Assembly: GCF_004379255.2 (NCBI RefSeq)
Contig: NC_056042.1
Span: 29,243,928 to 29,307,927, forward strand
Origin: Salvia splendens
Lineage: Eukaryota; Streptophyta; Magnoliopsida; Lamiales; Lamiaceae
DNA length: 64,000 nt
Direction of reading: 5' to 3'
The first letter of the stretch is position 1. Each line of letters begins with the position of its first letter. The notes below the pieces were generated by a model that was not told the DNA's origin, did no database searches, and worked only from the letters and a program-made list of their open reading frames with translations. The position numbers were made by a program, and so were the translations under genes. Positions 1-12,422 of the stretch are shown here, piece by piece.

Positions 1-1637
1 TAAGTTGATTAGCAGAGCTGATAAAATAAAAAAAATTAATGTCGAATATATTTTTTAAAGTATTCATTAGTTAGGAAAACAATCGAGAAAACTGCAGAAC
101 CTACCACACCTCTGCAAAAAATGTGAATTAGCAGCTGAACATTCCGTTGCTAAAGAGAAACACTCATGTGCTCTCACCTGTTTTGAGCGCATAATTAACT
201 TGCAATTAATCATCTACTTAACACTTAATTGTCCAAATTATAATAGTACAATTATTATCATTAATATCTTAAGTGGTTGTTTGGTTCATGAGATTAAATA
301 ATAGGTAGATACAACATGAGATAAGTTATGATGAGCCTTGTCTAGGATAGAATTAGTATTGGATGTGATGTTTGGTTGACTAGATTATGTGTAAGATAAC
401 TTTAGTATAGTGTTTGATAGATAAGATTTAATACTAGCACTAATATTTATCTCATTTTAATAAAATATTAAAATTTGATTAATTATAATTATATTTTAAT
501 AAATTATGAATTAATTTTTTTTATTTAATTAAGTAAGTAATTAGCAAATTATTATTGTTGAGTTCATTGATAAAAAAGTATGGAGGAAAAATTCAGAAGC
601 ATAAAAATTGAATGGAAAAGGATTACTGCATATACAGAACATAAAAGCATAATTATAGCATAGGCATTAGTACTTATTTAATTTTCAGCACCTCCTCCAT
701 CACCATTTCCCAAACTTATATATTTAATTTAATTTAATTAACATGACTACCCATTTTCCCAATTTTTTCAGAGCCCTTCTTCTCAAACAAGGAAACAGTG
801 CACATTGGCTGCCGATAACAATTCACACCGACAGAATAAATCGACCAAAATAATTCGCTGCATGCTGGCGGTGCACGGCGGGGTGAAGCAGAGGTGGGAG
901 TGAAGAGAGGTGCGACAATTTTAGTCGCAGGGGTTGGGTCCAGATGAATAGTCGCGAGATTAGGGAAAAAAACAATCAGTCAACGCGGGCCGTGATAAAA
1001 GAGACGCAGGCCGGCGGGCCAAGAGATAACTCTATAATAATAATCGAACACTGGATAATCCAGTAACTGAGACTGAGTCAGGTGGAGTAGCTGCATCCAA
1101 ACCTAAGTTTGTAAATAATGGAAGTAGTGGCGACATGATCATGCGCACCTCCACAGTTTTTTTTCCCTTTTCAATGGGCTTTTGGTCTATTATAAAAAAT
1201 AGTAAAGATTAGTGAACTATTGACAATATAGATTACACATTTTAGTATTGGATTAAAAAATATATCACCAGATATCTCTGGATAAATACTTAATTTTATT
1301 TAAGGTATTTTTACATTATTTTCGAACATTTTTTTTTTGCCTTTGAGCTCTTTTTAATTATGGAGTAATACATATTCTAGTCATTATATTTTATTTCTCT
1401 CCTCCATTCTCACTATTTTCACATTTTCTTCTCTTGTTATTGAAGTGCACGTGAGAGATAAATAACATAAAGAAACCAACCAACCCCTGCGATTCATGGG
1501 CAACAAACTGTTTAGCCTTATGCTCTTATTACCGAATTACTATCTAACTACTTTCCTCAAAAAAAATCCCGAATCAGGATGAAAAAGTGATGAATCTCTT
1601 AGCTATCAAAAAACGATAATCATATATGTCAGAGTAG
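1..1637. other. Intergenic, no gene seen
   Basis: AT-rich spacer downstream of the cytochrome c gene. No open frame with splice signals or a recognisable product was found on either strand. A GC-richer patch near 840-1010 could be promoter sequence of a gene beyond the left edge, but nothing proves this. Confidence 0.5.
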
Positions 1638-2496
1638 TCAAGCAGTAGCCTCCTTGAGATATGCAACCAGATCTGCACGCTCTTGAGGTTTCTTCAGCCC
1701 CGGGAAAACCATCTTAGTTCCAGGAATGTACTGCATTAATCATCCAGAGTAGCAATCAAACAAAAACCCCAAAACAGGAACATAGTCATGTAAGGCGTAA
1801 ATAAGGAGGAAGAGAGCAGATCACGTATGAAGAATCAGTGAGATAATACCTTCTTGGGATTGAGCAAGTAGTCATAAAGAGTGTTCTCTCCCCAGGTGAC
1901 GGCCATGTTCTTGTTAGCAGCAGAGTAAGAATAGCCAGGGGTGGTGCCAGATTGTCTCCCAAAGAGCCCGTTCAAATTAGGACCTGGAGTTCCAACCAGG
2001 CTTGTAAATTTTACGAGTTCATAATTCATAACACAACCCCAACACACACCCATTTTCCAGCAGCTTCCATTGACACATATTTGCACATACGCTTTCGAAA
2101 TCCAATGTCAAGGAGAAATGAAAAAACTGAAGCGAGCCTAATACCGGGAACGGCGTACAATAGTAATGGATTAATGCAAATCACATTCCACATACGAAAT
2201 GAGGATACAGAATCATCAAATTGAATTGTGTTTAGAGGCCAGGGAATGAAACAACAAAAATATGAAACAAATGAGAGAGATGCTGACGCCAATGCCAAGA
2301 CGATCCTCACAAAAAAGGCATGAGCAGCATGAGCATATATGCGTATGCAGACAATGTATGAATGAGGGGATGGTGGTGAGAAACCTTGTTTGTGGCCGGC
2401 GCCTTTCTCGGCAGTGTGGCACTGAGCGCACTTAGTTTTGAAGATCTTCTCGCCAGATTTGGCGTCGCCGGCCGGTGCTTCGCTGAATGTCGCCAT
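1638..2496 (-). CDS. CYTC: Cytochrome c (3 exons)
   Basis: Mitochondrial intermembrane-space electron carrier between complex III and complex IV. Exons on the minus strand are 2385-2496, 1850-1983 and 1638-1730; GT-AG borders and phases (112+134+93 nt) give 112 residues, the usual plant length. Exon 1 carries the haem-attachment motif CAQCH preceded by the plant-type N-terminal extension ([20 protein letters not shown]). Exon 2 has [12 protein letters not shown] and the aromatic YSYSAANKN region. Exon 3 has the methionine haem ligand in GTKMVFPG and ends KEATA. The start at 2496 is the first ATG in frame; a frame extending to 2514 has no upstream ATG. No targeting peptide is expected for this family. 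The frame is undamaged, so it should be functional. Confidence 0.96.
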
Positions 2497-3434
2497 TGAC
2501 GAAAATCCCAACACTTTTTTTTTCTTTCTTTTCTTTACTTTTTTGTTTCTCCGGATCTAAATATAATAGCAGTAGTACTAATGTGTGGAACGTGGCTTTA
2601 GGCGGCGGCCACGCGACTTCGCGACTGAATCCACATCTATTTCTAACCGTATCTTTCTAATTTAGAATCAGAATTACATAAATGAGAAAAAGAACGAATA
2701 AGTATTCAATGTTCTTTTAATACTAGTATTATATGTTAGTAGCAAAATAAATCTGTTTGATGTGTTTAGGCTGTTAAATTTATGTAAAAAGAAAATTTCC
2801 ACACAAAATAGTGCACAATGTGTCAATCCTAGAGCATTTCAAAATAATGTGTATACTTCTTAGTTCTTACACATTCCTTATTGGACATGATTCATTCAAA
2901 CTTTAACAGAGTACTACTATATTTACAAAATAAGATAAACATGATTCACTATCATCTACATTGATAACATAAAAAATACTAACAAAATTCTTTCTCCACT
3001 TTTATTCCACACTTTAGTTGTGCACTATTTTGATGGATCAAAGAATATATTTTTAGAATAAATAATCAACTTTGAAGCAGTAATTAGTGTGGTGTCTTAC
3101 GTTGAGATATAGTACTGTATAACAAACTCCAGAAGGTGAACAAATTTCAACACCAATGCAAAAAGAACGAAACAGAAACTTGAGAAGCATTCCAGTGGTT
3201 AGTAAAGCTGTGAAATCGTCATAACCAACCAAACTTGAAGAGATACAGATTAACAGCGCCACCAAGAAAAATACGGTGGATAAAATACAAAAAAAAGCAA
3301 ACAACTATCTCAAAACCAGAAAGCAGCAAAATTAGCAATCATTATTAAACAGCTAAATCCTTTACAGACAGTACTGAGTTCTGAGTTGAGCGCAAAAATG
3401 TTTGGCACCCTGGCCCGGCCTCTCTGCAGCTAAC
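2497..3434. other. Cytochrome c promoter side and 3' flank of 7TM gene
   Basis: About 940 bp between two minus-strand genes. The part next to 2496 holds a pyrimidine/purine-rich leader, a TATA-like stretch near 2560-2570 (read on the minus strand) and a GC-rich block with an ACGTGG core near 2588. The rest is AT-rich and probably includes the 3' UTR of the 7TM gene. No further gene seen. Confidence 0.4.
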
Positions 3435-4610
3435 TTAACCTTGTGCGGGAACCACCATAGACCACCCGACAAGTCTAGGCGACCCAGGTGGACTTGAATG
3501 CTGGCTAGGATTGAATAGGCTTAGTTCCACAAAAGCTGCTCCAGAGGTTTCATCTTTCTCACTAGCATGGAAAGAAATCGATCCACGTTTTCCTGAGGCA
3601 GATGAATTTCTACTTACAAGACTTCCTTCAACTGGGCTCTGATAAGCAATTAACGAACTCGTATCGTTACACTCATTACCAGCCCACCTCCTCCTAGCTT
3701 CTGTATCTATTTGCAGACTCCTCAAAGATAAAGAATCTGATATAGGAAGGTATGCAAGCATGCACATACCCACCCCTGCACAACATAAAAGGGAAATGAA
3801 AGACAGGAATACTATGACATCAAACAAAGGTGTTCCTGGATCAGCTAGGACCGACAAACCAAGCAGAACAACTCTTAACGGGAAAAAACTAGAGATAAAA
3901 AAGATCAACGTGTACACTCTCTTCTGCAAACCCTTATTGATCACCAAATGAAGAATTCTCCTACCAAGCCAAAACAAGTAGACAGTTACGATGGTAGCAA
4001 AAACACCGAGAAAGATGGTACTGAATAGAGGGTAAGTGCAGAAGGCAGTATCATGATTTGCATCGGAAGAAGCTGCTCTGATGAAATAAGAACGCAGTTT
4101 CGGATTATGGTCCTTCTTATACTTTGGTCCAATTAAGATAACTACTAGCTGAAGAATGAACAATGGAATGCAATAAACAAGAACAAAACTGGCCGTTTTC
4201 ACATTCCACTTGTGACCTAACGTTCCAGACCTTTGTAGAGATGCACGGAGAAGAAAAATGAGTGTGAGAAACAGGCATGGTTCTGCGAATCCCAGGTTCG
4301 AAATGATGTATCCTTTGCAGACTTTTTCCTGCCATTCCAAAGTGAGACCATCCAATACTCTTCCGTGGTGCCTCAACAAATTCAACCGTATAATTTCACC
4401 AACGCCCAACCAAACTGCAAAGAAGATGTATGTGATTCTGATTATCCAAGGACCACTAAAATAACTAAGCTGACTGAAACCTTGCCCGAGGATCCGACTG
4501 CGGAAGTAAAATGAATATATGATACAGAACAACCCCAGAACAACCAATACAGTAACAAGACAAATCGTCACCACACCAAGTGCATCAGCGACTAATCTCG
4601 ACTGGGGCAT
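3435..4610 (-). CDS. Conserved plant seven-transmembrane protein, function unknown
   Basis: Single coding exon of 391 codons. Seven hydrophobic segments can be read, beginning near GVVTICLVTVLVVLG, GPWIIRITYIFFAVW, AEPCLFLTLIFLLRA, ASFVLVYCIPLFILQ, TIFLGVFATIVTVYL, TLIFFISSFFPLRVV and FDVIVFLSFISLLCC. A roughly 100-residue polar Ser-rich C-terminal tail follows, so a multi-pass membrane protein is clear. It resembles uncharacterised plant 7TM proteins; candidate-GPCR or TOM1-like membership is possible but I cannot confirm it. I chose ATG 4610 (MPQSRL); the longer frame to 4658 begins with TTG. A good acceptor (TTCTCTCAG) lies just before 4714, so this coding exon starts in 5' UTR and an upstream leader exon is expected. 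Confidence 0.8.
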   Translation of the reverse strand: MPQSRLVADALGVVTICLVTVLVVLGLFCIIYSFYFRSRILGQGFSQLSYFSGPWIIRITYIFFAVWLGVGEIIRLNLLRHHGRVLDGLTLEWQEKVCKGYIISNLGFAEPCLFLTLIFLLRASLQRSGTLGHKWNVKTASFVLVYCIPLFILQLVVILIGPKYKKDHNPKLRSYFIRAASSDANHDTAFCTYPLFSTIFLGVFATIVTVYLFWLGRRILHLVINKGLQKRVYTLIFFISSFFPLRVVLLGLSVLADPGTPLFDVIVFLSFISLLCCAGVGMCMLAYLPISDSLSLRSLQIDTEARRRWAGNECNDTSSLIAYQSPVEGSLVSRNSSASGKRGSISFHASEKDETSGAAFVELSLFNPSQHSSPPGSPRLVGWSMVVPAQG

Positions 4611-4714
4611 TACCCAAACCACAGATTCCACGCATGCTCTCCGCCAGCATGGACACAATAAAATCTTCTATTCAGTAAGGTATTCCACAGGACCAGCAAA
4701 CAAGCCAAAAATAC

Positions 4715-6212
4715 CTGAGAGAAATAGTTGAACACTCCAATTGACTCCAAAAAGATCATATACGTCCAGGTTAGAGATAGATTAAATGCAACTCAAGCAA
4801 AGAACAGAATATAGCAACAAAAGTTGCTTAATGACCTCAGGCAAAAAATATGTTCCAACTTCCTCCGCTACTCAGTTTAAATCCACAAGTCCAAAAGGTA
4901 ATCTTTAAAGATCAAGCAGTCTGACTATCTGCAGCCTGAGCAGGAAACACAAAATCACTTACCCACAGATTATACAATAATAATAGTATAATAATGATAA
5001 CAATTACTATTTTATTAAAAAAGGTGATAACAATAATGAGAATGACGCCAAAGTTAATCAAACAAAAAGAAGCCACCAACTGGAAATCAACTAGAAGAAA
5101 ATACAAGCAAAGAGGAAAACAGAACCAATTGTCAATTGTAACAGTGAGATTAAGCAGCATAAGGTCTCAGGTGTCTCAGAGCAACCAACTCAGTAAAGAC
5201 AGCATATGAAATTCCAATACACAGTAACGCAAATAGCAACACCTTATATGCTGAACTAACATCTGTAAAAATAAATATGAGAGTAATCAGGCATGTAATC
5301 AGACAATTGAGGACGGATATTGCAACTTATTCAATCACTAGGTTATCACATGCCCTAGAAACATTAACATACAAATCCTAGCCCTTTGTTACAAGTGAAT
5401 TAGACAAAATTCTGCAACCAGATTTTCTTGCAACTTGCAAAGCCTAGGTATACTCTAGGTGGAAGATTGACAGAGCATGGAAACCTTTATATAGAGCCAT
5501 CCATATAAAACAGTAATCCAGCACTTCAGCTATCAGCACAGCAAACACCATAGATGGGTTGTTTAACGGATTGCATAGGAAATTGGGGTTTTTTTTTACT
5601 GACGGGAACTCTTGTCAATAGTTAGACTCAGGAACTGCGTCTCTCGATACGATTAAGTTTGCTTTCCAGTTTCTACCCATACTTTTTATTAAAATACCTT
5701 TCACTAATCAACATAGATGTTTTAATGACAAAGACTACATTAATTTGACCACTTCCTTTGAATCTTATAATAATGTGTTTAAGATAAATTTCTGCTGCAT
5801 AATATTAAGCACGAAACGATGGATGGTCCAGAAACTTCACAAAGGAATTCCACATCCCTCATTGTTATCGACATTTCATGAGGCCAAATCTGACTAAGTA
5901 TCAAGTGAAATTATCCATTAAGCATCGGCTGATGTTTTAACAATTTAAACCAGGCACATAAATCTGAACTACTTCCTAAATCTGAGATAATATCCAACAA
6001 TATGGTCAAAATAAATTACAAATCGACAACTCACTCATTAAGACGATTTACAAAATTCACTTTAAAATCCCTTATTTATCCTGCAGGTGCAATTCCAAGC
6101 ACATCAACATGCATGTACAATCTAATAAATTACTAGTATTAAAAAGAAATAAAAAAGGAACTCAGTCTCTCAATTGTTAAGTACCAGCTTCTTTAAACAA
6201 CGGATTTACCAA
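4715..6212 (-). other. Probable leader intron of the 7TM gene (proximal part)
   Basis: No convincing coding sequence. It lies between the acceptor before 4714 and the copia insertion. One minus-strand segment, 5150-5262, starts after a good acceptor (TTTTTACAG) and stays open for 37 codons with a hydrophobic stretch before TAA. It may be a non-coding leader exon or chance, and is discussed in findings. Confidence 0.4.
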
Positions 6213-6217
6213 CTAAC
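6213..6217. repeat. Target-site duplication CTAAC (left)
   Basis: CTAAC here is repeated exactly at 13546-13550 on the other side of the copia element, the 5-bp duplication expected of Ty1/copia integration. Confidence 0.9.
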
Positions 6218-7334
6218 TGTTGGTTTCTGGGATTACAAGATAACAAAACCGGGCGTAATACAACCCAAAAGAAGGAATACAAAAAAGAACTGAAGTTACA
6301 ACGAAAATGAAACAACTAAACCAGTATGCTATGACAGCCGAGTCGAGGAGGCCTCTTCCCGCAAGACGAGATACGCCCCGGTAGTGCTCTCGGTTTGGCG
6401 TGTCGTCCCCAAAGGTAAAACGGCTACGTCTCTTCTGATGCAGCACCGCAATCAGCAGAGCTCCGGCGAACGGGATGGAGGAGAGGGCAGAGCTTCGACA
6501 GAAAGACAATGCAGGGAGAGGGAGAGAGCTTATGCAGAGAATGCTTGTAGGTGTGTATCCTAATGCAGTGGTATGGCTAGCCTATTTATAGGCCAACCAC
6601 CATGCAGGGTCAACCAGCCATTGAAGGCTCATCATGGCAAAAACGTAACCGACGTCGGTTACAGGCGTGTGGCTGTAATGTGCCACCCGTGTGTGGAGCG
6701 TGTGGATTTCTCACGTGGCAACCGTGACTGTGCCTCGCTTGACGACGTGTCAAGCCACTTGGATTGCTGACTCGGCGGTGGTCTAAAAAGAATAGTTTGG
6801 GCCAAGCACCAAGCCCAAAGACCACCCAAAGACCAATTGTCAAGTCCAAGTCCAAGTCCAAGATTAAGATCGAGATCGAGGGCCCGGGCCCGAGGCCCGA
6901 GGCCCGCGGCCGCGAGCGCGTGCACAGGCTCGGGCTCGGGCTCGGGCGGGCGGGCGGCGGCGGCGGCGCGCGCGTGTGCGCGCGTGTGGGCTCTTTCACC
7001 CATCTTGGTCCACTATAATTATTAAGTAACATAAAGTCACTTAATTTATACACATTAAAGATGTGTTAATCCTCCAATGTGGGATAATTAACACTAGTTA
7101 ATTATTCCCTAAGCTCCATCTCCAAGCTTTAATTAAAAGCTAATTATGCCCAACTTTAATCCACTATTTCTCACTCACCGGAAATCGGATTTGAGAAAGT
7201 GAATATACTACATTTACCTACGTAAAATGTAGATCGACGCTATGTCATTTAATTTCACAAAATTAAATGTCTCGTCACATTTATTATTTGGTCAAAATCC
7301 ATTGACCGGGCATATTTAATCCATGATTTTTACA
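6218..7334 (-). repeat. 3' LTR of copia element
   Basis: 1117 bp, nearly identical to 12423-13545 except for a few substitutions and a large difference in the GC-rich microsatellite block (6840-6985). A TATA motif, CCTATAAATAGG on the minus strand, is at 6581-6592. The outer edge is TGTTGG on the plus strand at 6218, the inner edge TTTTTACA at 7334. Confidence 0.95.
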
Positions 7335-7900
7335 ATCCCCCACATGAGTGGAAATAGCCGAATGCATATGCATGCAGACACAAGCTCAACCCTCGCGAGG
7401 TATATAAGCATAAGGATAGGTAGTTGTTGACTTTGAACCCTCCATAGTCGACACCATCGGATACACAGGCGGCTTAGTAGCGCGATGCTTTGAACTAATC
7501 CCCCACGGCGTGCACCGAGACAATGGTGTTAACACTTAAACACCTCAACCTCATCCGTTCTCACGTTTTGTGTCCATTGCGGTCTTGGACACCACTTTGG
7601 ATTCATAAGTGCGTTTTTTATGAAGCGACCACACTTCGCACTTACGTAGGTGATTCTTAGTCAAGTACCTTGCCATACTTGGTCTCTTTGAGAATTCCAT
7701 CTCTTTGAGATCCTTAAGAACCATTAAAAGTCATAGACTTAGCCTTTACCACGAGGCAAGTTCTCCAACACTCTATTGCTCTCTAGGGAATAGATATAGT
7801 TTGAGTGTTTTTCCATGAACTCTCATAGCTTAGTTGTCCCTTTGAACCAAGTTCTTGGGATCTCCAGTCATCATGGTTGGGTTACCACTATGACAATTCT
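7335..7900 (-). other. Element 3' untranslated region between pol stop and 3' LTR
   Basis: About 570 bp of element sequence with no open frame. It ends at the purine tract beside the LTR. No env-like frame is visible. Confidence 0.7.
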
Positions 7901-10900
7901 TTAGTTTGTGGATTTCAAACCCATTCCCTCTAGCAACTTATTCATTTGATCACGGTTTAACCCTTTGGTTAGCGGATCCGCTAGATTATCTATTGACTTC
8001 ACATAGTCAATTGTAATCACCCCTGTTGTGATCAAATGTCTCACGGTGTTATGTCGTCGACGTATATGTCGAGACTTACCGTTATAGAAACCATTTTTTG
8101 CCCTTCCAATAGCCGCTTGGCTATCGCAGTGAATCAGCACTGGTGGCACTGGCTTAGACCAACATGGAATGTCTTCAAGGAAGTTCTTAAGCCACTCGGC
8201 TTCCTCACCAGCCTTATCCAAGGCAATGAACTCCGATTCCATTGTTGATCGGGCTATACAGGTCTGTTTTGTGGATTTCCACGATACAGCACCACCCCCA
8301 ATAGTAAAGACATATCCACTTGTTGAAAGTGAGTCTCTATTATCGGATATCCAATTGGCATCACAGTACCCTTCAAGCACCGGGGGGTATCTCGAGAAGT
8401 GTAGCCCAAGATTTTGAGTGTGTTTTAAATATCTCAAAACCCTCACAAGAGCTCTCCAATGCTCTTTGCTTGGATTGCTCGTGTAACGACTTAACTTGTT
8501 CACGGCACAAGCAATGTCAGGTCGAGTGCAATTAGTCAAGTACATAATGCACCCGATGACCCGTGCATACTCTTCTTGCGCAACGGGCTCGCCTTTGTTT
8601 TTGCTCAAGTGAACGTCGAGTTCAATTGGAGTCTTAACCGGCGCGCCATCATAGGCTTTGAATTTATTCAATATCTTCTCAACATAATGTGATTGTGTTA
8701 AGATGATTCCATCATTCGTTCTTAGAATCTTCATTCCAAGAATTACATCGGCTAGACCCATGTCTTTCATGTCAAAGTTTCTCTTTAACATGGCCTTTGT
8801 ATCGTTAATTACTTGAGTGTTGCTACCCAAGATTAACATATCATCAACGTAGAGACACACTATAACATGACCGTTATTAGTGCTCTTGATGTAGACACAT
8901 TTGTCGCACTCGTTGATTTTAAACCCATTTGATAACATCACATTATCAAACTTCAAGTGCCATTGCAATGGCGTTTGTTTCAATCCATATAGGGATTTCA
9001 CGAGCTTGCATACCTTTTTCTCTTGTCCAGGTACTACAAACCCTTCGGGTTGTTCCATGTAGATTTCGTCTTCTAGTTCACCATTCAGAAACGCGGTCTT
9101 TACATCCATTTGATGAATCTCGAGATTGTGCAATGCAGCAATAGCGAGAAGCACCCGGATAGATGTAATCCTTGTTACAGGTGAATAGGTATCGAAGAAG
9201 TCATGTCCTTCTTTTTGTTTAAAACCCTTTACTACTAATCGGGCTTTATACTTATCAACTGTTCCATCGGCCTTAAACTTTCTTTTAAGAACCCATTTGC
9301 ATCCTAAAGGTTTAGCACCTTCGGGCAAATCAACCAACACCCATGTGTGGTTTAGCAAAATTGAATCAATTTCGCTTTGAACAGCTTCTCTCCAATGCAG
9401 CCCGTCTGGGCCAGCAAAGGCTACTTTTATCGATGTTGGTTCTTCATCCAACATGAAAGCAATGTAGTCAGGACCAAAAGTTTTTGGTGTTCTGACTCTA
9501 TTACCACGTCTTAGTACTGTATCTTTTGGATCGGGCCTTGCACGCTTGCGCGATTCAGGTTCCGCATCTGTTGATTTAGAACTAGTGGCTTCTTCTTCCA
9601 CTTGTTTAGAACTAGTGGCTTCTTCAATTCTTGTCTCAGAATTGGTTGATACCTTTTCCTTATCTTTGCAAGGAAAGGTATTTTCGAGAAATACAGCATT
9701 CCTCGACTCAATTGTTGTTCCTACTGTGATAGTCGATATTTCAGACTTGTGAACAACAAATCGATATGTACTACTGTTAAGTGCATATCCAATGAAGATG
9801 CAATCAACCGTCTTAGGTCCGATTGTAACTTCTTTGGGCGGAGGAACCATCACCTTTGCCAAACACCCCCACACTTTGAGGTATTTGTAGGATGGCTTCC
9901 TTCCCTTCCACAACTCATAAGGAGTAACATCTTTTCCTTTGAGAGGGATTTTATTCAAGATATAGTTTGCTGTCAAAACAGCTTCCCCCCACATGTTATG
10001 TGGTAATCCTGAACTGAGTAGCAGTGCATTCATCATCTCTTTTAGAGTTCGATTCTTGCGTTCTGCAACACCATTAGATTGTGGTGAATATGGAGCAGTT
10101 GTTTGATGAATTATACCACTTGCGTTGCATAACTCCTCAAACGGGGCTACATATTCGCCTCCTCTATCGCTTCGAATCATTTTGATTTTACAACCAAGTT
10201 GATTCTCAACTTCGTTCTTATAATTTTTGAACGCCTCTATTGCTTCATCTTTGCTTCTTAAAAGATAAATGTAGCAATATCTTGTGCAATCATCTATGAA
10301 AGTGATAAAGTACTTTTTACCACCTCTAGTTTGCAACATCTTTAAATCACATACATCCGTGTGAATTAATTCAAGGGGTTTTGTGCTTCGTTCAACCGAG
10401 TGAAACGGCAACTTAGTCATTTTTGCTTCAATACAAATTTCACATTTATCTTGGATATCCAATTCATTAGCCTTTAGTAAATCTAAATTTACTAATCTTT
10501 TAATGGCTTTTGAATTTACATGTCCCAATCTACAATGCCACAAATTTGAAGACTCAATCAAATAAGAGGAAGTAGATGCTTTATTCTTATTGGCCAATGG
10601 CTTCGCAACACTTCGAGTTGCTACACTAAGCTTGAAAAGCCCATCGGTTACATAACCTTTTCCGATGGATTTTCCAAACTTATACAAGACAAACCTATCG
10701 GACTCAAATACAAGTTTAAACCCTTTATTAACTAGTATTGATCCTGACACTAGGTTCTTGCGGATGTCCGGGACATGCAGCACATCCTTCAAAGTGATAG
10801 TTAGGCCAGACGTCATCATGAGAATCACGTTGCCAACGCCGAGGACTTCTGACGATGCTTGATTCCCCATGTTGATCTTTCTCCCTTCAACAGCAGTGTA

Positions 10901-12334
10901 GGAGGCAAACTTGCTCCTGTCGGAGCAAACATGAGCAGTAGCGCCGGTGTCGATGTACCAGCCTCCCTTGTTATCAACAAGGTTAACCTCTTCAGTGACC
11001 ACTGCAATGAGGTCGTTCTCATCCCAGTCCTTGAACTCCTTCTCAACGACGTGGGCTGCCGGCTTCTTCTTCTTGCTGCGGCAGTCTTTGGCAAAGTGGC
11101 CCGGTTTGCCACATTTGTAGCAGTCGCCTTCAAACTTCTTTGAAGGCTGCTTTCCCTTCCCTTTGTCGTTTGGACGGTTTGGGCGAGGGCATTTGTTGGA
11201 GGGACCGCCCCGCTCCAACAGGTTGGCTTTGGCTTCATTTGGGGTGAAGCCCTTAGCCTTTTGATCACTTTTGCGCACGTCGGCCTCAATGCGCAACTTC
11301 ACGATCAAGTCTTCAAGGGTCATCTGCTTTCGCTTGTGCTTGAGATAACTCTTGAAGTCCTTCCAACTTGGAGGGAGCTTGTCAATGATCGTGCACCTTA
11401 GGAACTTATCGGGCAAGGTCATCCCTTCAGCCACTAAGGAGTGGATGATCATTTGGAGCTCTTGGACTTGCTCCATGATGGGTCGAGAGTCGACCATCTT
11501 GTAGTCCATAAACTTGGATGCTACAACCTGTTCAGTCCCTGCAGCATTGTCTATGCTATATTTCTTCTCTAGGCTTTCCCACATTTGTTTAGATGTGGTT
11601 ACATTGGAGTATACATTATAGAGGCTATCATCTAATGCACTTAAAATAAAGTTTTTACATAGATAATCCCCTTTTCTCCAAGCTTCATAGTCCGCCATGA
11701 CTTCGAGCCTAGTCTCTTGGTCGCTTGGCGCGGGCGGCTCGTTTTCCGTGAGGAAGTTGGCGACGCCCAATGTTGTCAGATAGAACAACATCTTTTGATA
11801 CCACCTCTTGAAGTCTGATCCTCCAAACTTGGGTGGTTTCTCGGCAGGTGGCATCATTCTTGGTGCCAAAGGTGCCGCAGTTGGTCCTTGGAAGGAACCA
11901 ATTCCGTTGCCCCCGAAGGAGCCAACAACTTGGTTGGGCATAGAGCCCCCACCATTCATGTTGGGCATAGAGCCCGCCATGGTCGTACCAGCCCCGAAGG
12001 GACTAGCACCCGCATGAAACCCGAAGGCCCCAGCATTCGTGTTGATCCCGAAAGATCCAACACTAGTATTGAGCCCGAAGGCACCAACACTCGATCCATT
12101 AAAGGATCCGAAGGAACCACTAAAAGTGGAACCAACCGAACCACCAAAGGTGGAACCAGTGGACGCCCCGAAGGGGTTGTCCCAAACCCAAGGGACGGTG
12201 GATGAGGCAGCTGGGAAGCCGGGAGTTGGCATCATCGAGGGAGCCGATGAAGTGTTGACCGGTCCAGTGGTCGCCATGGTGGAGGGAATGGCGGCGGTGG
12301 CGTTGGCAGCAGCAGTGTTGGATTCCGTCGACAT
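7901..12334 (-). CDS. Copia gag-pol polyprotein, 1477 aa
   Basis: Single uninterrupted frame encoding all Ty1/copia functions in copia order. The N-terminus is a Gly/Ser/Phe-rich low-complexity segment (about residues 50-150, many GSFG/GAFG repeats), followed by a UBN2-type gag domain. Then come a CCHC zinc knuckle ([14 protein letters not shown], about 405-418), aspartic protease ([11 protein letters not shown], about 460), integrase with an HHCC region (HCRLGHVNS ... CEICIEAK) and the DDE core ([14 protein letters not shown]), reverse transcriptase with [10 protein letters not shown] near 1160, and RNase H (CDANWISD ... TMESEFIAL) at the C-terminus. I chose ATG 12334; upstream in-frame codons lack ATG. 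No stop or frameshift seen, so the element may be autonomous. Integrase before RT places it in copia, not gypsy. Confidence 0.95.
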   Translation of the reverse strand: MSTESNTAAANATAAIPSTMATTGPVNTSSAPSMMPTPGFPAASSTVPWVWDNPFGASTGSTFGGSVGSTFSGSFGSFNGSSVGAFGLNTSVGSFGINTNAGAFGFHAGASPFGAGTTMAGSMPNMNGGGSMPNQVVGSFGGNGIGSFQGPTAAPLAPRMMPPAEKPPKFGGSDFKRWYQKMLFYLTTLGVANFLTENEPPAPSDQETRLEVMADYEAWRKGDYLCKNFILSALDDSLYNVYSNVTTSKQMWESLEKKYSIDNAAGTEQVVASKFMDYKMVDSRPIMEQVQELQMIIHSLVAEGMTLPDKFLRCTIIDKLPPSWKDFKSYLKHKRKQMTLEDLIVKLRIEADVRKSDQKAKGFTPNEAKANLLERGGPSNKCPRPNRPNDKGKGKQPSKKFEGDCYKCGKPGHFAKDCRSKKKKPAAHVVEKEFKDWDENDLIAVVTEEVNLVDNKGGWYIDTGATAHVCSDRSKFASYTAVEGRKINMGNQASSEVLGVGNVILMMTSGLTITLKDVLHVPDIRKNLVSGSILVNKGFKLVFESDRFVLYKFGKSIGKGYVTDGLFKLSVATRSVAKPLANKNKASTSSYLIESSNLWHCRLGHVNSKAIKRLVNLDLLKANELDIQDKCEICIEAKMTKLPFHSVERSTKPLELIHTDVCDLKMLQTRGGKKYFITFIDDCTRYCYIYLLRSKDEAIEAFKNYKNEVENQLGCKIKMIRSDRGGEYVAPFEELCNASGIIHQTTAPYSPQSNGVAERKNRTLKEMMNALLLSSGLPHNMWGEAVLTANYILNKIPLKGKDVTPYELWKGRKPSYKYLKVWGCLAKVMVPPPKEVTIGPKTVDCIFIGYALNSSTYRFVVHKSEISTITVGTTIESRNAVFLENTFPCKDKEKVSTNSETRIEEATSSKQVEEEATSSKSTDAEPESRKRARPDPKDTVLRRGNRVRTPKTFGPDYIAFMLDEEPTSIKVAFAGPDGLHWREAVQSEIDSILLNHTWVLVDLPEGAKPLGCKWVLKRKFKADGTVDKYKARLVVKGFKQKEGHDFFDTYSPVTRITSIRVLLAIAALHNLEIHQMDVKTAFLNGELEDEIYMEQPEGFVVPGQEKKVCKLVKSLYGLKQTPLQWHLKFDNVMLSNGFKINECDKCVYIKSTNNGHVIVCLYVDDMLILGSNTQVINDTKAMLKRNFDMKDMGLADVILGMKILRTNDGIILTQSHYVEKILNKFKAYDGAPVKTPIELDVHLSKNKGEPVAQEEYARVIGCIMYLTNCTRPDIACAVNKLSRYTSNPSKEHWRALVRVLRYLKHTQNLGLHFSRYPPVLEGYCDANWISDNRDSLSTSGYVFTIGGGAVSWKSTKQTCIARSTMESEFIALDKAGEEAEWLKNFLEDIPCWSKPVPPVLIHCDSQAAIGRAKNGFYNGKSRHIRRRHNTVRHLITTGVITIDYVKSIDNLADPLTKGLNRDQMNKLLEGMGLKSTN

Positions 12335-12406
12335 CTCCAGCAAAAGGTGTTAATGTTTCGGAAGTTTTAGTTCAGTTTAGAAGTTCAAATTCCTTCAAAG
12401 GCAAGC

Positions 12407-12420
12407 TATCTCGTCTTGCG
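12407..12420 (-). other. Primer-binding region, complementary to the element's own LTR
   Basis: Two bases inside the 5' LTR end, the minus strand reads CGCAAGACGAGATA. This is the reverse complement of TATCTCGTCTTGCG in the transcribed part of the same LTR (plus-strand coordinates 12565-12578). It does not start TGG and does not match the usual initiator-Met tRNA site. Confidence 0.6.
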
Positions 12421-12422
12421 AT

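Noticed and set aside
4519..4731. Plus-strand frames opposite the 7TM gene
   Set aside because: Shadow frames of a clearly coding minus-strand exon.
6573..7053. Several open frames in the copia LTR
   Set aside because: LTRs are non-coding here; the same frames recur in the other LTR and lack homology.
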